A stretch of 64,000 nt of DNA from Saccharomonospora amisosensis. Its GTDB lineage: Bacteria; Actinomycetota; Actinomycetes; Mycobacteriales; Pseudonocardiaceae. The stretch covers positions 2,294,001 to 2,358,000 of the forward strand of contig NZ_JAAOYM010000001.1 in the NCBI RefSeq assembly GCF_011761185.1, in the 5' to 3' direction. The first letter of the stretch is position 1, and every line of letters begins with the position of its first letter. The notes beneath the pieces are model-generated. The model saw only the letters and a list, made by a program, of their open reading frames with translations, had not been told where the DNA came from and did no database searches. Made by a program: the position numbers and the translations under genes. This document shows, one piece after another, positions 8,779 through 19,837 of the stretch.

Positions 8779-8792
8779 GCTACAGGTGTAGC
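8779..8792. promoter_or_regulatory. Inverted repeat, probable TetR-type operator
   Basis: GCTACAGGTGTAGC has two perfect 6-base arms (GCTACA/TGTAGC) around GG, and a further GCTACA half site lies at 8765-8770. It occupies the gap between the divergent LLM relic and the P450 gene, next to the likely promoter. The TetR gene at 10170 follows the P450 directly and is the natural candidate to bind it (inference). Confidence 0.5.
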
Positions 8793-8827
8793 GGACTGTG
8801 GGTGGGTCGACCGAAGGAAGTGGCGTG

Positions 8828-10165
8828 ATGGGGACATTCGCACAGGACACAGCTGGGCCACCGCACTCGGCTTCGGTGCTTCGGGGAAGCGCCGTTCGGT
8901 ACTTGCCCGGCGAGCTACTGGCGTCGCTTCACCGCAAACGCGGCCCGGTGGTCAGGGTGGGCGCCGGCCGGAGCGGTTTCACCTACCTGTTGGGGCCCGA
9001 AGCCAACAGGTTCGTTTTCGCCAACTCGGACCTCTTCCGGTGGCGGGACGCCTTCGACTGGCTGGTGCCGGTCGACGGGCCGACGTCGATGCTGCTCAGC
9101 GACGGCGACGAGCATCGCCGCAGGCGCGGGTTGGTGCAGCCGACGATGCACCATCGCCGGGTGGCCGGGTACCTCGACACGATGGTGGACAACACTGACC
9201 AGGTAATCGACACCTGGCGCCCGGGTGACACGGTGGACGTATACCAGGGGTTCCGCGCCGCTATCCGGCGTACGACGCTGCGGACGTTGTTCGGTGCCCG
9301 GCTCGCACGTGACGAACGGTTCTTCGGCGACCAGTTGCAGGTACTACTCGACCTGTGCGACGCGCTCCCGCAGACCGTCACCTGGAAACGGCGCCTCGCC
9401 ACACCCCAATGGCGCCGGGCGATGGTCGCGCGCGGGCGGATCGACGAACGGATCCACACCGAGATCGCGCACATTCGAGACGTCGGCGGCGACGACTCCG
9501 ACGTACTGACGTCGCTGGTTCACAGCCGCGACGAGGACGGCGCCACGCTCAGCGATCTTGAGATCCGGGACCAGATCGTCACCCTGATCGTCGCAGGCTA
9601 CGAAACCACCAGCGCCACGCTGGCCTGGGCGATCTACTCCCTGCTGAGCGTGCCCGGTGTCCGGGAAAGGGCGCGGCAGGAGGTGCGGCGGGTACTCGGG
9701 AGTCGGCGACCCGCACCGGAGGACCTGAAGGACCTCACCTACCTCAACGGCATCGTGCGGGAAACACTACGGCTGTATCCCGCTGTCGTCGTGGTCGGCC
9801 GTAAGGCGGCACGGGACTTCGAGTTCGGCGGCCGGGTAGTTCGTGCGGGCAGCATGCTCGCGATCAGTCCATACGTGACACACCGGCTTGCGGAGTTGTG
9901 GCACGATCCGCTGCGGTTCCGTCCGGAACGTTGGGACCCCGGCTACCGCAAGCCCGCACCACACGAATACCTCCCCTTCGGGGCGGGGCCGCACCGCTGT
10001 GTCGGTTCGACGATGGCCGCCACCGAGCTCACTGTGATGCTCGCCCGGCTGCTGGCCAGAACGTCACTGCGGTTGCCGAGGCAGCGTGTTCGCCCGGTCA
10101 GCATGATCTCCATGCGGCCACGGAACGGCCTGTGGGTCCAGGTGGAGGATCGCACCGCCGACTAG
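8828..10165 (+). CDS. Cytochrome P450 monooxygenase
   Basis: Heme-thiolate monooxygenase that hydroxylates an unknown hydrophobic substrate using ferredoxin-delivered electrons. 445 residues. I-helix oxygen-binding motif AGYETTSATLAW, K-helix ETLRLYP (ExxR), the FRPERWDP region, and heme loop FGAGPHRCVG with ligand Cys391. ATG 8828 is chosen because GGAAG precedes it; a GTG at 8798 in frame would run into the operator. The sequence is closer to CYP102/CYP4-like bacterial P450s (long ETLRLYPAVVVVGR stretch) than to camphor-type forms, but the CYP family cannot be named. A TetR gene follows 4 bases later, suggesting that the cognate regulator is in the same transcript. Confidence 0.9.
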   Translation: MGTFAQDTAGPPHSASVLRGSAVRYLPGELLASLHRKRGPVVRVGAGRSGFTYLLGPEANRFVFANSDLFRWRDAFDWLVPVDGPTSMLLSDGDEHRRRRGLVQPTMHHRRVAGYLDTMVDNTDQVIDTWRPGDTVDVYQGFRAAIRRTTLRTLFGARLARDERFFGDQLQVLLDLCDALPQTVTWKRRLATPQWRRAMVARGRIDERIHTEIAHIRDVGGDDSDVLTSLVHSRDEDGATLSDLEIRDQIVTLIVAGYETTSATLAWAIYSLLSVPGVRERARQEVRRVLGSRRPAPEDLKDLTYLNGIVRETLRLYPAVVVVGRKAARDFEFGGRVVRAGSMLAISPYVTHRLAELWHDPLRFRPERWDPGYRKPAPHEYLPFGAGPHRCVGSTMAATELTVMLARLLARTSLRLPRQRVRPVSMISMRPRNGLWVQVEDRTAD

Positions 10166-10169
10166 GCTC

Positions 10170-10784
10170 GTGCCGGTGCGAGGGCAGGACGGTGCAGAAC
10201 CGAGTCGCAAGCAACGCGCCGCGGACGCGGCCATCGAGGTGATCGCCGCCGAGGGCCTGCGCGGCCTCACTCACCGGGCGGTCGACACGTGGGCCGGACT
10301 ACCACAGGGCAGCACCAGCAGCTGTTTCAGAACCCGGGTCGCCCTGCTCGCGGCCGTCCTGGATCGGCTGGTCGAACTCGACGAGGCCATGCTGGCGAGC
10401 ATCCCGGAGAACGACTGGAGCATTGACACCCCCGAGCATCGCTGCGAGATCGTCACGATGTTGACGGAACTGCTCCTCTACTGGTTGGGGCCGGCCCGGT
10501 CGCGTACCCGCGCGCGCATGGAGCTATACCTTGACGCGACCCGCCGTGCGGAACTGCTGCCCGAGTTGGAAGCCGCCAACCGCCGGTTCATTGACCGGAC
10601 CGCCGCCGGCATGCGAACCGCGGGCCTCGATCACCCCGAACGGGCGGCCCGGCTGCTGATCGCCTACCTGGACGGGTTGCTCTACGACGCGCTGGCTCGA
10701 CCCTATCTCGGCGAGAATGACAGGGCCGCCCTGTATCAGGCCATCGACACCATGGTGCGCGGCATCACCTCCCCGCCGGATTGA
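10170..10784 (+). CDS. TetR family transcriptional regulator
   Basis: 204-residue repressor-type protein. The N-terminal helix-turn-helix is visible in RAADAAIEVIAAEGLRGLTHRAVDTWAGLPQGSTSSCFRT (written in parts: recognition region LPQGSTSSCF), followed by an all-helical ligand-binding domain. Start is GTG 10170 or GTG 10176; neither has a strong Shine-Dalgarno sequence. It directly follows the P450 and probably controls it through the inverted repeat at 8779-8792 (inference). The recognition helix has PQGSTSSCF where most family members have a YYHF/LYYYF-type motif. Confidence 0.85.
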   Translation: MPVRGQDGAEPSRKQRAADAAIEVIAAEGLRGLTHRAVDTWAGLPQGSTSSCFRTRVALLAAVLDRLVELDEAMLASIPENDWSIDTPEHRCEIVTMLTELLLYWLGPARSRTRARMELYLDATRRAELLPELEAANRRFIDRTAAGMRTAGLDHPERAARLLIAYLDGLLYDALARPYLGENDRAALYQAIDTMVRGITSPPD

Positions 10785-10921
10785 TCCCGGTGAGAGGAGG
10801 TCGCGGGTTCAGTGCCGCTGCTGTTGGGCGGCCATACCGGACCGCTGCCGCGCCCTGACCGGGGCGTCTGCTCTACTTTGGGTCAGGTACCCCCGTACCG
10901 AACATCGAGAGGAGAACACCC

Positions 10922-11554
10922 ATGGGCTTGCACCTGGGCGACGAGGCGCCGAACTTCACAACGGAGACCACCGAAGGCGAGATCGACTTTCACCAGTGGA
11001 AAGCCGGTGCGTGGGCGGTGCTGTTCAGCCACCCGGCGGACTACACGCCGGTGTGCACGACCGAACTGGGCCGCACCGCCGTGCTGAACGACGAGTTCAA
11101 GAAGCGCAACGTCAAGTCGATCGCGGTGTCGGTGGACCCGGTGGAGGACCACCGTGGTTGGGCGCCGGACATCCGGGACGTCGGTGGCACCGACCTGAAC
11201 TTCCCGATCATCGCCGACCCTGACCGTAAGGTCTCCGAGCTGTACGACATGATTCACCCGGGCGAGGGTGACACCTCGACGGTGCGCTCGGTGTTCATCA
11301 TCGACCCGCAGAACAAGGTGCGGCTGACGCTGACCTACCCGAAGTCCGTCGGGCGCAACTTCGACGAGATCCTGCGGGTCATCGACGCGTTGCAGCTCAC
11401 CGACGCGCACCCGGTAGCCACCCCGGCGGACTGGACGCCCGGTAACCGGGTGATCGTGTCCCCCACGATGGCGACCGACGACGCCAAGCAGCGGTTCGAG
11501 CAGGTCGAGGAGGTCAAGCCTTACCTGCGTTGGGCGGCCTACCCGCAAAGCTGA
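10922..11554 (+). CDS. 1-Cys peroxiredoxin (Prx6/AhpC-TSA family)
   Basis: Cytosolic thiol peroxidase that reduces hydrogen peroxide and alkyl hydroperoxides. 210 residues, matching the 200-220 of the Prx6 subfamily rather than 2-Cys AhpC. The peroxidatic cysteine is in PADYTPVCTTELG (about C44); the long C-terminal domain with DWTPGNRVIVSP is the Prx6 dimerisation part. No second conserved resolving cysteine is visible. GAGAGGAGAAC lies just before ATG 10922. It stands alone, with the VapBC pair downstream on the same strand after a gap. Confidence 0.92.
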   Translation: MGLHLGDEAPNFTTETTEGEIDFHQWKAGAWAVLFSHPADYTPVCTTELGRTAVLNDEFKKRNVKSIAVSVDPVEDHRGWAPDIRDVGGTDLNFPIIADPDRKVSELYDMIHPGEGDTSTVRSVFIIDPQNKVRLTLTYPKSVGRNFDEILRVIDALQLTDAHPVATPADWTPGNRVIVSPTMATDDAKQRFEQVEEVKPYLRWAAYPQS

Positions 11555-11691
11555 CACCGGGCGACGCCGACCGACTACCGAGTGCGCCGCGTTTCCGGTA
11601 CGGGGCGGCACCGCGGTGGTCGGTCGGCCCGGCTCGGACGCGTGGGTCAGCGTCGGGCGTCGCCAGTGGCCGCGCGCCGGACTCGGTCGGG

Positions 11692-11721
11692 CTTAGCAAA
11701 TTAAAGCAATATTGCTACCGT
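11692..11721 (+). promoter_or_regulatory. vapB promoter with internal palindrome
   Basis: A TTAGCA-like -35 (11692-11697) and TACCGT -10 (11716-11721) are 18 bases apart, and the -10 ends 6 bases before ATG 11728, so the mRNA is probably leaderless. The perfect 10-base palindrome GCAATATTGC (11706-11715) lies between the two boxes, where an antitoxin-toxin complex would block RNA polymerase. This AT-rich patch stands out in its surroundings. Confidence 0.5.
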
Positions 11722-11727
11722 CGCGGT

Positions 11728-11979
11728 ATGCCTGAGATCACTCCCAGTGAGCTGCGTAACGACAGCTCACGGATCCTGAGTCGGGTGGAGCGTGGAGAAC
11801 GCTTCACGGTCGTCAGGGGCAACACACCCACCGCTGAGGTGATCCCCGTCCAGCGGCGCCAGTACCAGACACGAGCCGAGATCGCGGAAGCCGTAGCCAA
11901 CCTGCCCGCGGTGGATGCGGCACGGCTGCGGGCTGACATCGATGCCGTGGTCGACAGCGACGTGACCTTTGATGAATGA
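11728..11979 (+). CDS. Type II antitoxin, Phd/YefM-VapB like
   Basis: 83-residue antitoxin with the typical start MPEITPSELRNDSSRILSRV, then GERFTVVRGNTPTAEVIPV (the Phd/YefM fold) and a charged C-terminal tail that would wrap the toxin. It should bind its own promoter palindrome through the N-terminal domain and neutralise the downstream PIN protein. ATG 11728 fits the family start; the longer frame from 11530 has no family similarity. Its last 8 bases overlap the toxin start, the usual arrangement for translational coupling. Confidence 0.88.
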   Translation: MPEITPSELRNDSSRILSRVERGERFTVVRGNTPTAEVIPVQRRQYQTRAEIAEAVANLPAVDAARLRADIDAVVDSDVTFDE

Positions 11980-12382
11980 GCCGCTCTCGCCGGCCCTGTT
12001 GGCCACCAATGTCGTCATCGACCTCGGTGACGGACTCGATCCGAATTCTTTGCCGGGCGGTGCCCTGTACCTGAGCGCGATCACCCTGGCCGAACTCTCT
12101 GCCGGGGTGTCCGCGGCCAAGACCGCGGACGAACAGGGGGCCCGACTGCGTCGACTGCAGTGGGTCGAAAGCAGCTTCGTTCCGCTGCCATTCGACGCCG
12201 AGGCCGCTCGGTTCTACGGGCAGCTTTACGGACGCATTCGTGCTGCAGGCCGCCAACCACGCCGTCGCCTCGCCGACCTGCAAATCGCCGCGATCGCAGG
12301 TGCTCACGGCTGGCCTCTTGTCACCCGTAACCCCTCCGATTTCGCGGGGCTGGAGAAACTGGTCACCGCCATCGGCGTTTGA
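11972..12382 (+). CDS. PIN-domain toxin (VapC family) with substituted first catalytic residue
   Basis: 136-residue PIN protein paired with the antitoxin above. In active VapC RNases four acidic residues bind Mg2+. Here the first is replaced: the usual L-D-T-N/S-V-L-I-D reads LLATNVVID, so Ala11 takes the place of the first aspartate. The other positions are present: Glu41 in ITLAEL, Asp102 in RLADLQIAAIA and the SDF motif at 122-124. The change should weaken or abolish RNase activity, so the pair may be a decayed or purely regulatory system. ATG 11972 overlaps the antitoxin by 8 bases. The downstream 250 bases hold only a weak small frame. Confidence 0.85.
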   Translation: MNEPLSPALLATNVVIDLGDGLDPNSLPGGALYLSAITLAELSAGVSAAKTADEQGARLRRLQWVESSFVPLPFDAEAARFYGQLYGRIRAAGRQPRRRLADLQIAAIAGAHGWPLVTRNPSDFAGLEKLVTAIGV

Positions 12383-12487
12383 CAATCCTCGAGCAACTCA
12401 ACTGGTGGCCGGCGAGGGGAAACATTTCGCGCATGGGGGAGTGGTGGCGCCGCCGACGGTCGTCGTGGTCTACCGGCGGCGCACGGC

Positions 12488-12658
12488 TCACGGGCGTGGC
12501 AGCAGCGCGGCTACCTCGGCCACCGTGTCGAGATCGTCCGCGCTGAAATCTCCGGACAGTGTCTCGGTTTCGGCGACGGTGAGTACCGTCCGGTTCTGTC
12601 GGGTTCGGCGATTCCGTCGGCCGGGGCCGGGGTCAGCGAATCCGGCGTCGTGAGTCAC
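12488..12658 (-). CDS. Possible small protein or C-terminal relic (56 aa)
   Basis: A short frame starting with GTG 12658, overlapping the end of the membrane protein gene at 12633 on the same strand. The first 25 residues are Arg/Pro-rich and unlikely, but the rest (TVLTVAETETLSGDFSADDL, then a DTVAEVAALL helix) looks like a real acidic protein end. It could be a relic of a longer gene or a coupled micropeptide. No family is recognised. Confidence 0.22.
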   Translation of the reverse strand: MTHDAGFADPGPGRRNRRTRQNRTVLTVAETETLSGDFSADDLDTVAEVAALLPRP

Positions 12659-13358
12659 GGGCACCGTCGCGGTGCCGCACCCAGGGCCAGGTAAGCAGCG
12701 CCCACACTGCCAGCAGCATGGCGGCGAGCGCCAGCAGGTACCACGGCCACGGGCCGAGCAGGTCCAGCACCGAGACCGTCTCGGGTTTGCGATTGAGAAA
12801 GCCGTAGTTGGTGCCCGCCACGGCGTTGAAGCTCATCGCCACCGCCGCCCAGCCCGCCGTGATCGCGATCGTGACGCGGTAGCTACGCCACCCGACGCGC
12901 ATACCGAGACCCCAGGTGAGGTAGATGGCGGCCCAGACGACCAGTAGGTGACTTCCCCAGAAGAACAGGAAGTTGAAGTGGGGGAAGTCCGGACCGGTCA
13001 AAGCCGGTGTGACCAGTGCCTGGGTGCTGAGCACGAGCCCCCAGTAGTAGGTAAGCGCGTAGGCCCACCGGCTGCGGAAGAACAGAGCGTAGGCGGTGAC
13101 CAGGGGCACGAGGTCGGAAATGTGCAGCGGAACGGAGTCCTCGACGGTCGGCGGGAGCAGCGAGTGGATCAGTCTCGCGAGACTGAGAGCGAGGATCGTC
13201 ACCGCGAACGCACGACTGAAGCGCAGCGCCCGCGCCTGGTTGGGATGCCCACGACCGACCCGGACGACCAGTGCCGCTCCCACGCCGAACACCAGCAGTG
13301 CCAGCCAGTGTGAGGGGCCGTAGGCGCTGAACTCCCGCTGCGCTGCGAACAGTCCCAC
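12633..13358 (-). CDS. TIGR02206 (YwaF-like) integral membrane protein
   Basis: 241 residues with about six or seven hydrophobic helices. It matches the YwaF/TIGR02206 pattern: FSAYGPSHWLALLVFGVG at the start, PLHISDLVPLVTAYALFFRS, LVTPALTGPDFPHFNFLFFW, HLLVVWAAIYLTWG and a final NRKPETVSVLDLLGPWPWYL block. Function of the family is unknown. GTG 13358 (VGLFAAQREF) is selected from family length; an in-frame ATG 111 bases further upstream would add a charged, non-conserved leader. The RBS is weak, so the start is uncertain. Confidence 0.8.
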   Translation of the reverse strand: MGLFAAQREFSAYGPSHWLALLVFGVGAALVVRVGRGHPNQARALRFSRAFAVTILALSLARLIHSLLPPTVEDSVPLHISDLVPLVTAYALFFRSRWAYALTYYWGLVLSTQALVTPALTGPDFPHFNFLFFWGSHLLVVWAAIYLTWGLGMRVGWRSYRVTIAITAGWAAVAMSFNAVAGTNYGFLNRKPETVSVLDLLGPWPWYLLALAAMLLAVWALLTWPWVRHRDGARDSRRRIR

Positions 13359-13469
13359 ACCAAAGACCCTAACGTCGGACTCCGCGCTCGCTACCCGCCG
13401 AGCGAACCGCCCGGCGGCTCGCAGGTGTTGGGAAGTCACCTGGAATTCGTTGCTCGCGGGTAACGTCAC

Positions 13470-13911
13470 ACCACCCCTTCCGGAACGGAGGGAAAGGTGG
13501 ACACGTGGCCTGGGGCTTCAAGGTCGAGCCCGCGGAGCTCGTCAGCCCGCGTGCCAGGACCAGCCGGAGGGCTTGGTGGTGCCTTTGTTGTGCACGATGT
13601 CGAACGCCAGGGCCGCGCCGATCACCAGCTCCCGCACGGGCGAGCCGAGTTCGGGAGGCATCCGCAGGACGTCTCTGCGCACTTTGCGGCCGCCCCGCCT
13701 GGCGAGTGCACCGAAGTGGGAGGCGAACACCTCGCTCGTGGGTGCGGAAGGAGGGTCGCGGTGGCGATCTTGAAGGTGAAGGCGGGCGCGTAGCGGCCGG
13801 CCAGCGAGCCGGGAACGGTACCAGGTCTTGCCCTTCCCTACGGGCACGGCGGCGGTCTCGCGGGCACAGCCACCGATCGATCGACTGCCACCAACCAGAC
13901 GCTGAGGTGAG
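13470..13911. other. 442-base region with degraded coding sequence
   Basis: No intact gene. On the minus strand, around 13542-13760, an open frame gives a coherent C-terminus (VRRDVLRMPPELGSPV, then ELVIGAALAFDIVHNK and a stop at 13542), while further upstream the coherent reading shifts to another frame (APAFTFKIATATLLP). This pattern of sense jumping between frames suggests a frameshifted relic of an unrecognised gene. No hairpin or promoter stands out. Confidence 0.25.
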
Positions 13912-14562
13912 CTAGCCGGCCGGGCCAGCGCCGTCGGCACACAGTTGGGCCTGCAGGGTCGCGCGCGCCCAGTCTTCCCACCGCGCCGACGACCAGCCGC
14001 GGTCGCGTACGAAAACCAGGTACAGCTCGGGGCTGAGCAACCCGTACAGCAGGTCGGCCGCGTGCTCGGCGGATACACCTGGACGCGCGTCCGGCTTCGA
14101 GACCAGTACCTGCGCCGCGGCCGCGTGCACGGTATACCGGGGGTTCTCCTGATAGTTCCACAGCGTGGCGATCTCAGGGTCGCTGGCGCCCGCCGTGTCG
14201 ATGGCCTTCGTCAGCGGCGCGACGCGTTCGAGGATCGCGGCAGTGCCGTGGACGTGCGCGCGCAACTGTTCGGCCGCGGTGGGTGAGGTACACGCCTCGC
14301 GGAACCAGGGCCGGTCCATCGTCGCGACCGGCTCGTCATCGCCCGCGATCGTCGCGTCGACCATCTCCTTGAACAGCGTGCGCTTGTTGTGGAAGACGAA
14401 GTAGATCGTCTGAACGGCGACACCGGCCAGGTCCGCGACTTCCCGCAGGCTGGTCGCGCCGTAGCCCTTCGCGACGAACAGTTCGGTCGCCGCCGCGATG
14501 ATCTTGGCGCGCGTTCGCCGGGACCGCTCTGCCCGCCCGTCCGGCTGCTTGACACCGCTCAT
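13912..14562 (-). CDS. TetR family transcriptional regulator
   Basis: 216-residue regulator with a textbook TetR DNA-binding domain: RRTRAKIIAAATELFVAKGY, GATSLREVADLAGVAVQTIYFVF (in two parts) and HNKRTLFKEMVDATIAGDDE. The long C-terminal ligand domain ends with SARWEDWARATLQAQL. ATG 14562 is chosen as the only start giving the usual distance to the helix-turn-helix. It is divergent from the methyltransferase at 14626. The 63-base gap is AT-rich and holds an imperfect direct repeat ATCTGGAGT/ATCTAGAGT, a plausible shared operator. Confidence 0.9.
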   Translation of the reverse strand: MSGVKQPDGRAERSRRTRAKIIAAATELFVAKGYGATSLREVADLAGVAVQTIYFVFHNKRTLFKEMVDATIAGDDEPVATMDRPWFREACTSPTAAEQLRAHVHGTAAILERVAPLTKAIDTAGASDPEIATLWNYQENPRYTVHAAAAQVLVSKPDARPGVSAEHAADLLYGLLSPELYLVFVRDRGWSSARWEDWARATLQAQLCADGAGPAG

Positions 14563-14625
14563 GACGCGAGTATATCTGGAGTAGAAATCTAGAGTTGTGA
14601 TAAGAAAATATCGGAAGGGATCACG

Positions 14626-15273
14626 ATGAACCTGACAAGGCTTGCGGGCAGGCTGAGCAGGATGGGTGGCCGGTCCGACCGCGCGAAGGAGATCATGTTC
14701 AAGCAAGCGCTGCGGGTCTTCTACCTCTCGGGCAAGCCCCCGTGGGACAGCGGTGTAGCGGCACCCGAACTCGCCGAACTCGTGGAAGGCACGCACGCGC
14801 TGCCTGCTGGCCGGGCGCTCGACCTCGGCTGCGGCACCGGTACGAACACGGTATATCTGTCGCGTCACGGTTGGGACGTGACGGGCGTCGACCTGATCGG
14901 CCGCGCCGTCCGCCGCGCACGGCGGAAGGCGCGCAGTGCGAATGTGCACCCGGTGTTGCTGCGTGGTGATGTCACGCGCCTGGATGAACTACCGGTGAGG
15001 CGACCGTTTACGTTGTTCTTCGATCTGAGCTGCTATTGCGGGATTCCGCTCCATCGTCGTGACGCCTACGCCGAGGGAGTCACCCGACTGGCCGCCTCGA
15101 ACGCGCACTTGCTGATGTTCGGCTACGGGCCAGGGGCATTCGAGGGTGACGACGAAACGGGTGTCACCGCCGACGAACTGCGAAGCCGCTTCCCGGAGTG
15201 GGAGCTCACCGCCGCCGTACCCGGCACCAACCCCGTCCCGACGTTCTGGTTCACGCTGCGCAAGCGGGCCTGA
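14626..15273 (+). CDS. Class I SAM-dependent methyltransferase
   Basis: 215 residues. The SAM-binding glycine loop is in ALDLGCGTGTNTVYLSRHG, the acidic ribose-binding residue in WDVTGVDLIG, and motif II near PVLLRGDVTRLDELP. The acceptor substrate is unknown. GGAAGGG lies 7 bases before ATG 14626. It is divergent from a TetR gene and probably under its control. The next gene (radical SAM maturase) is separated by 179 bases that include a strong hairpin, so the two are likely separate transcripts or attenuated. Confidence 0.85.
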   Translation: MNLTRLAGRLSRMGGRSDRAKEIMFKQALRVFYLSGKPPWDSGVAAPELAELVEGTHALPAGRALDLGCGTGTNTVYLSRHGWDVTGVDLIGRAVRRARRKARSANVHPVLLRGDVTRLDELPVRRPFTLFFDLSCYCGIPLHRRDAYAEGVTRLAASNAHLLMFGYGPGAFEGDDETGVTADELRSRFPEWELTAAVPGTNPVPTFWFTLRKRA

Positions 15274-15390
15274 TCAGGAATCGGTCCCGGCGGCTCAGCG
15301 CTAGCGTCCCGGCCTCGTCAGTGGTCGCCGTGGCCGCGCGACGTGCCTGTCGGATTCCCGCACCGCGGCCCACCCTCGATCAGGTGACAG

Positions 15391-15423
15391 CTGTGCCTTC
15401 GCCCTCGGTGGGCGAAGGCACAG
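15391..15423 (+). terminator. Perfect 14-bp hairpin between methyltransferase and sulfatase maturase
   Basis: CTGTGCCTTCGCCC (15391-15404) and GGGCGAAGGCACAG (15410-15423) are perfectly complementary around a 5-base loop TCGGT. No T-run follows. It may be an actinobacterial terminator without a U tract for the methyltransferase, or a 5' leader structure controlling the maturase-sulfatase transcript, since the Shine-Dalgarno GGAGGG is only 21 bases beyond the stem. Confidence 0.6.
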
Positions 15424-15452
15424 CGCGCGGCCGGCGAAACGATGGAGGGTCT

Positions 15453-16723
15453 ATGGCTCCCTCCGCGTTCCACGTCATGGCGAAGCCCACCGGGGCGATC
15501 TGCAACCTGGACTGCGAGTACTGCTTCTTCCTGTCCAAGGAGCAGCTCTACCCGGGCAGCGGCTTCCGGATGGAATCGCACGTGCACGAGGCATATCTCG
15601 ACCAGTTGCTCTCCGCCCACGCCGGCGCCGACGAAGTCGTGGTCGCCTTCCAGGGTGGTGAGCCGACCATGATGGGTCTGGAGTTCTTCCGGCGCACGAT
15701 GGAACTCGAGGAGAAGTTGCGCCGTCCCGGCCAGCGGGTGCTCAACACGCTACAGACGAACGGCACCCTGCTCGACGACGAGTGGGGTGAGTTCCTTCGC
15801 GAGCACGACTTCCTCGTCGGCCTTTCGGTTGACGGACCCCGGCCGATGCACGACTTCTACCGCGTCGACAAGGCCGGCAAACCGACCTTCGACCGGGTGA
15901 TGCGTGGGCTCGACGTACTACGTGAGCACCACGTCGACTGGAACGCACTGACCACGGTCAACGCCGCCAACGGTGACCATGGCCGGGAGGTCTACATCTT
16001 TCTGCGCGACCAGCTCGGCGCGCGATTCGTCCAGTTCATTCCCGTGGTGGAACGCGAGTCCGCACGCGACGTGGCCAGCCCCCGCTCCGTGAGCGCGGGG
16101 CAGTACGGCCAGTTCCTCGTGGAGGCGTTCGAGGAGTGGGTGCGCCACGACGTCGGGAAGGTGTTCGTCCAGGTCTTCGACACCGCGCTGGCGCACTGGC
16201 TGGGCATGGACCAGGTCGGTATGTGCGTACACGCCCGCACCTGCGGCAGCGCGCTGGCGCTGGAACACAACGGCGACGTCTACTCCTGCGACCACTACGT
16301 CGAGCAGGAACACTTGCTCGGCAACATCGCGCAGGGCTGCACGCTCCTGGAGTTGGCCAACTCACCCCGGCAGCGGGCCTTCGGCCGGGCCAAAGTGGAC
16401 TCGCTTCCCGACTACTGCCGTCGGTGTGATGTCCGCTTCGCCTGCAACGGCGGCTGCCCCAAGGACCGTTTCCTCACCACGCCCGACGGGGAGCCGGGCC
16501 TGCACTACCTCTGCGAGGGCTACCGGCGGTTCTTCCGACACATCGACAAGCCGATGCGCGTGATGGCGGACCTGCTGCGACGGGGCGAGGAACCCGGCGG
16601 TGTGCGGGAATGGTACGCCGAGGCGGATGCCGGTCGCCGCAGGAACGACCCGTGCACCTGCGGCAGCGCGAACACGTGGCAGCGATGCCACGGCGGCAAA
16701 CCGGAGCGAAAGGAAGCTGTGTG

Positions 16724-16724
<1 letters not shown>
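15453..16724 (+). CDS. Anaerobic-type sulfatase-maturating enzyme (radical SAM, SPASM)
   Basis: Uses a radical from S-adenosylmethionine to oxidise the active-site Cys or Ser of a sulfatase to formylglycine. 423 residues. The radical-SAM [4Fe-4S] motif is CNLDCEYC (C17, C21, C24); GGEPTMMG follows. The SPASM domain has C-rich segments GMCVHARTCGSALAL, YSCDHYVEQ and CRRCDVRFACNGGCPKDRF for two further clusters. An extra C-terminal SEC-C zinc motif (NDPCTCGSANTWQRCHG) is attached. ATG 15453 has GGAGGG 3-8 bases upstream. Its TGA overlaps the ATG of the sulfatase gene (TGATG), strong evidence that the sulfatase is its client. Presence of an oxygen-sensitive maturase in a probable aerobe is notable. 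Confidence 0.9.
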
Positions 16725-19627
<2,903 letters not shown>

Positions 19628-19837
19628 GGCGCGCTCGCCGAACCCGGTTCGCGGCTTCGACATCACGGTCCCTGCCGGTCGCGCCGGCTGGCGGGGACGG
19701 TGAAATGGGTGGCGCCTTGGCCGTATCTAGGACTGTTCTCGCTGGCCAGCGCGCTTTGAGTGGCCGGGGGAGTGGCGTAACCGCCGCGTAATTGGCGCAA
19801 CTCGGTCACGTAATACACCGTGCCGAGCCTTTCCGGC

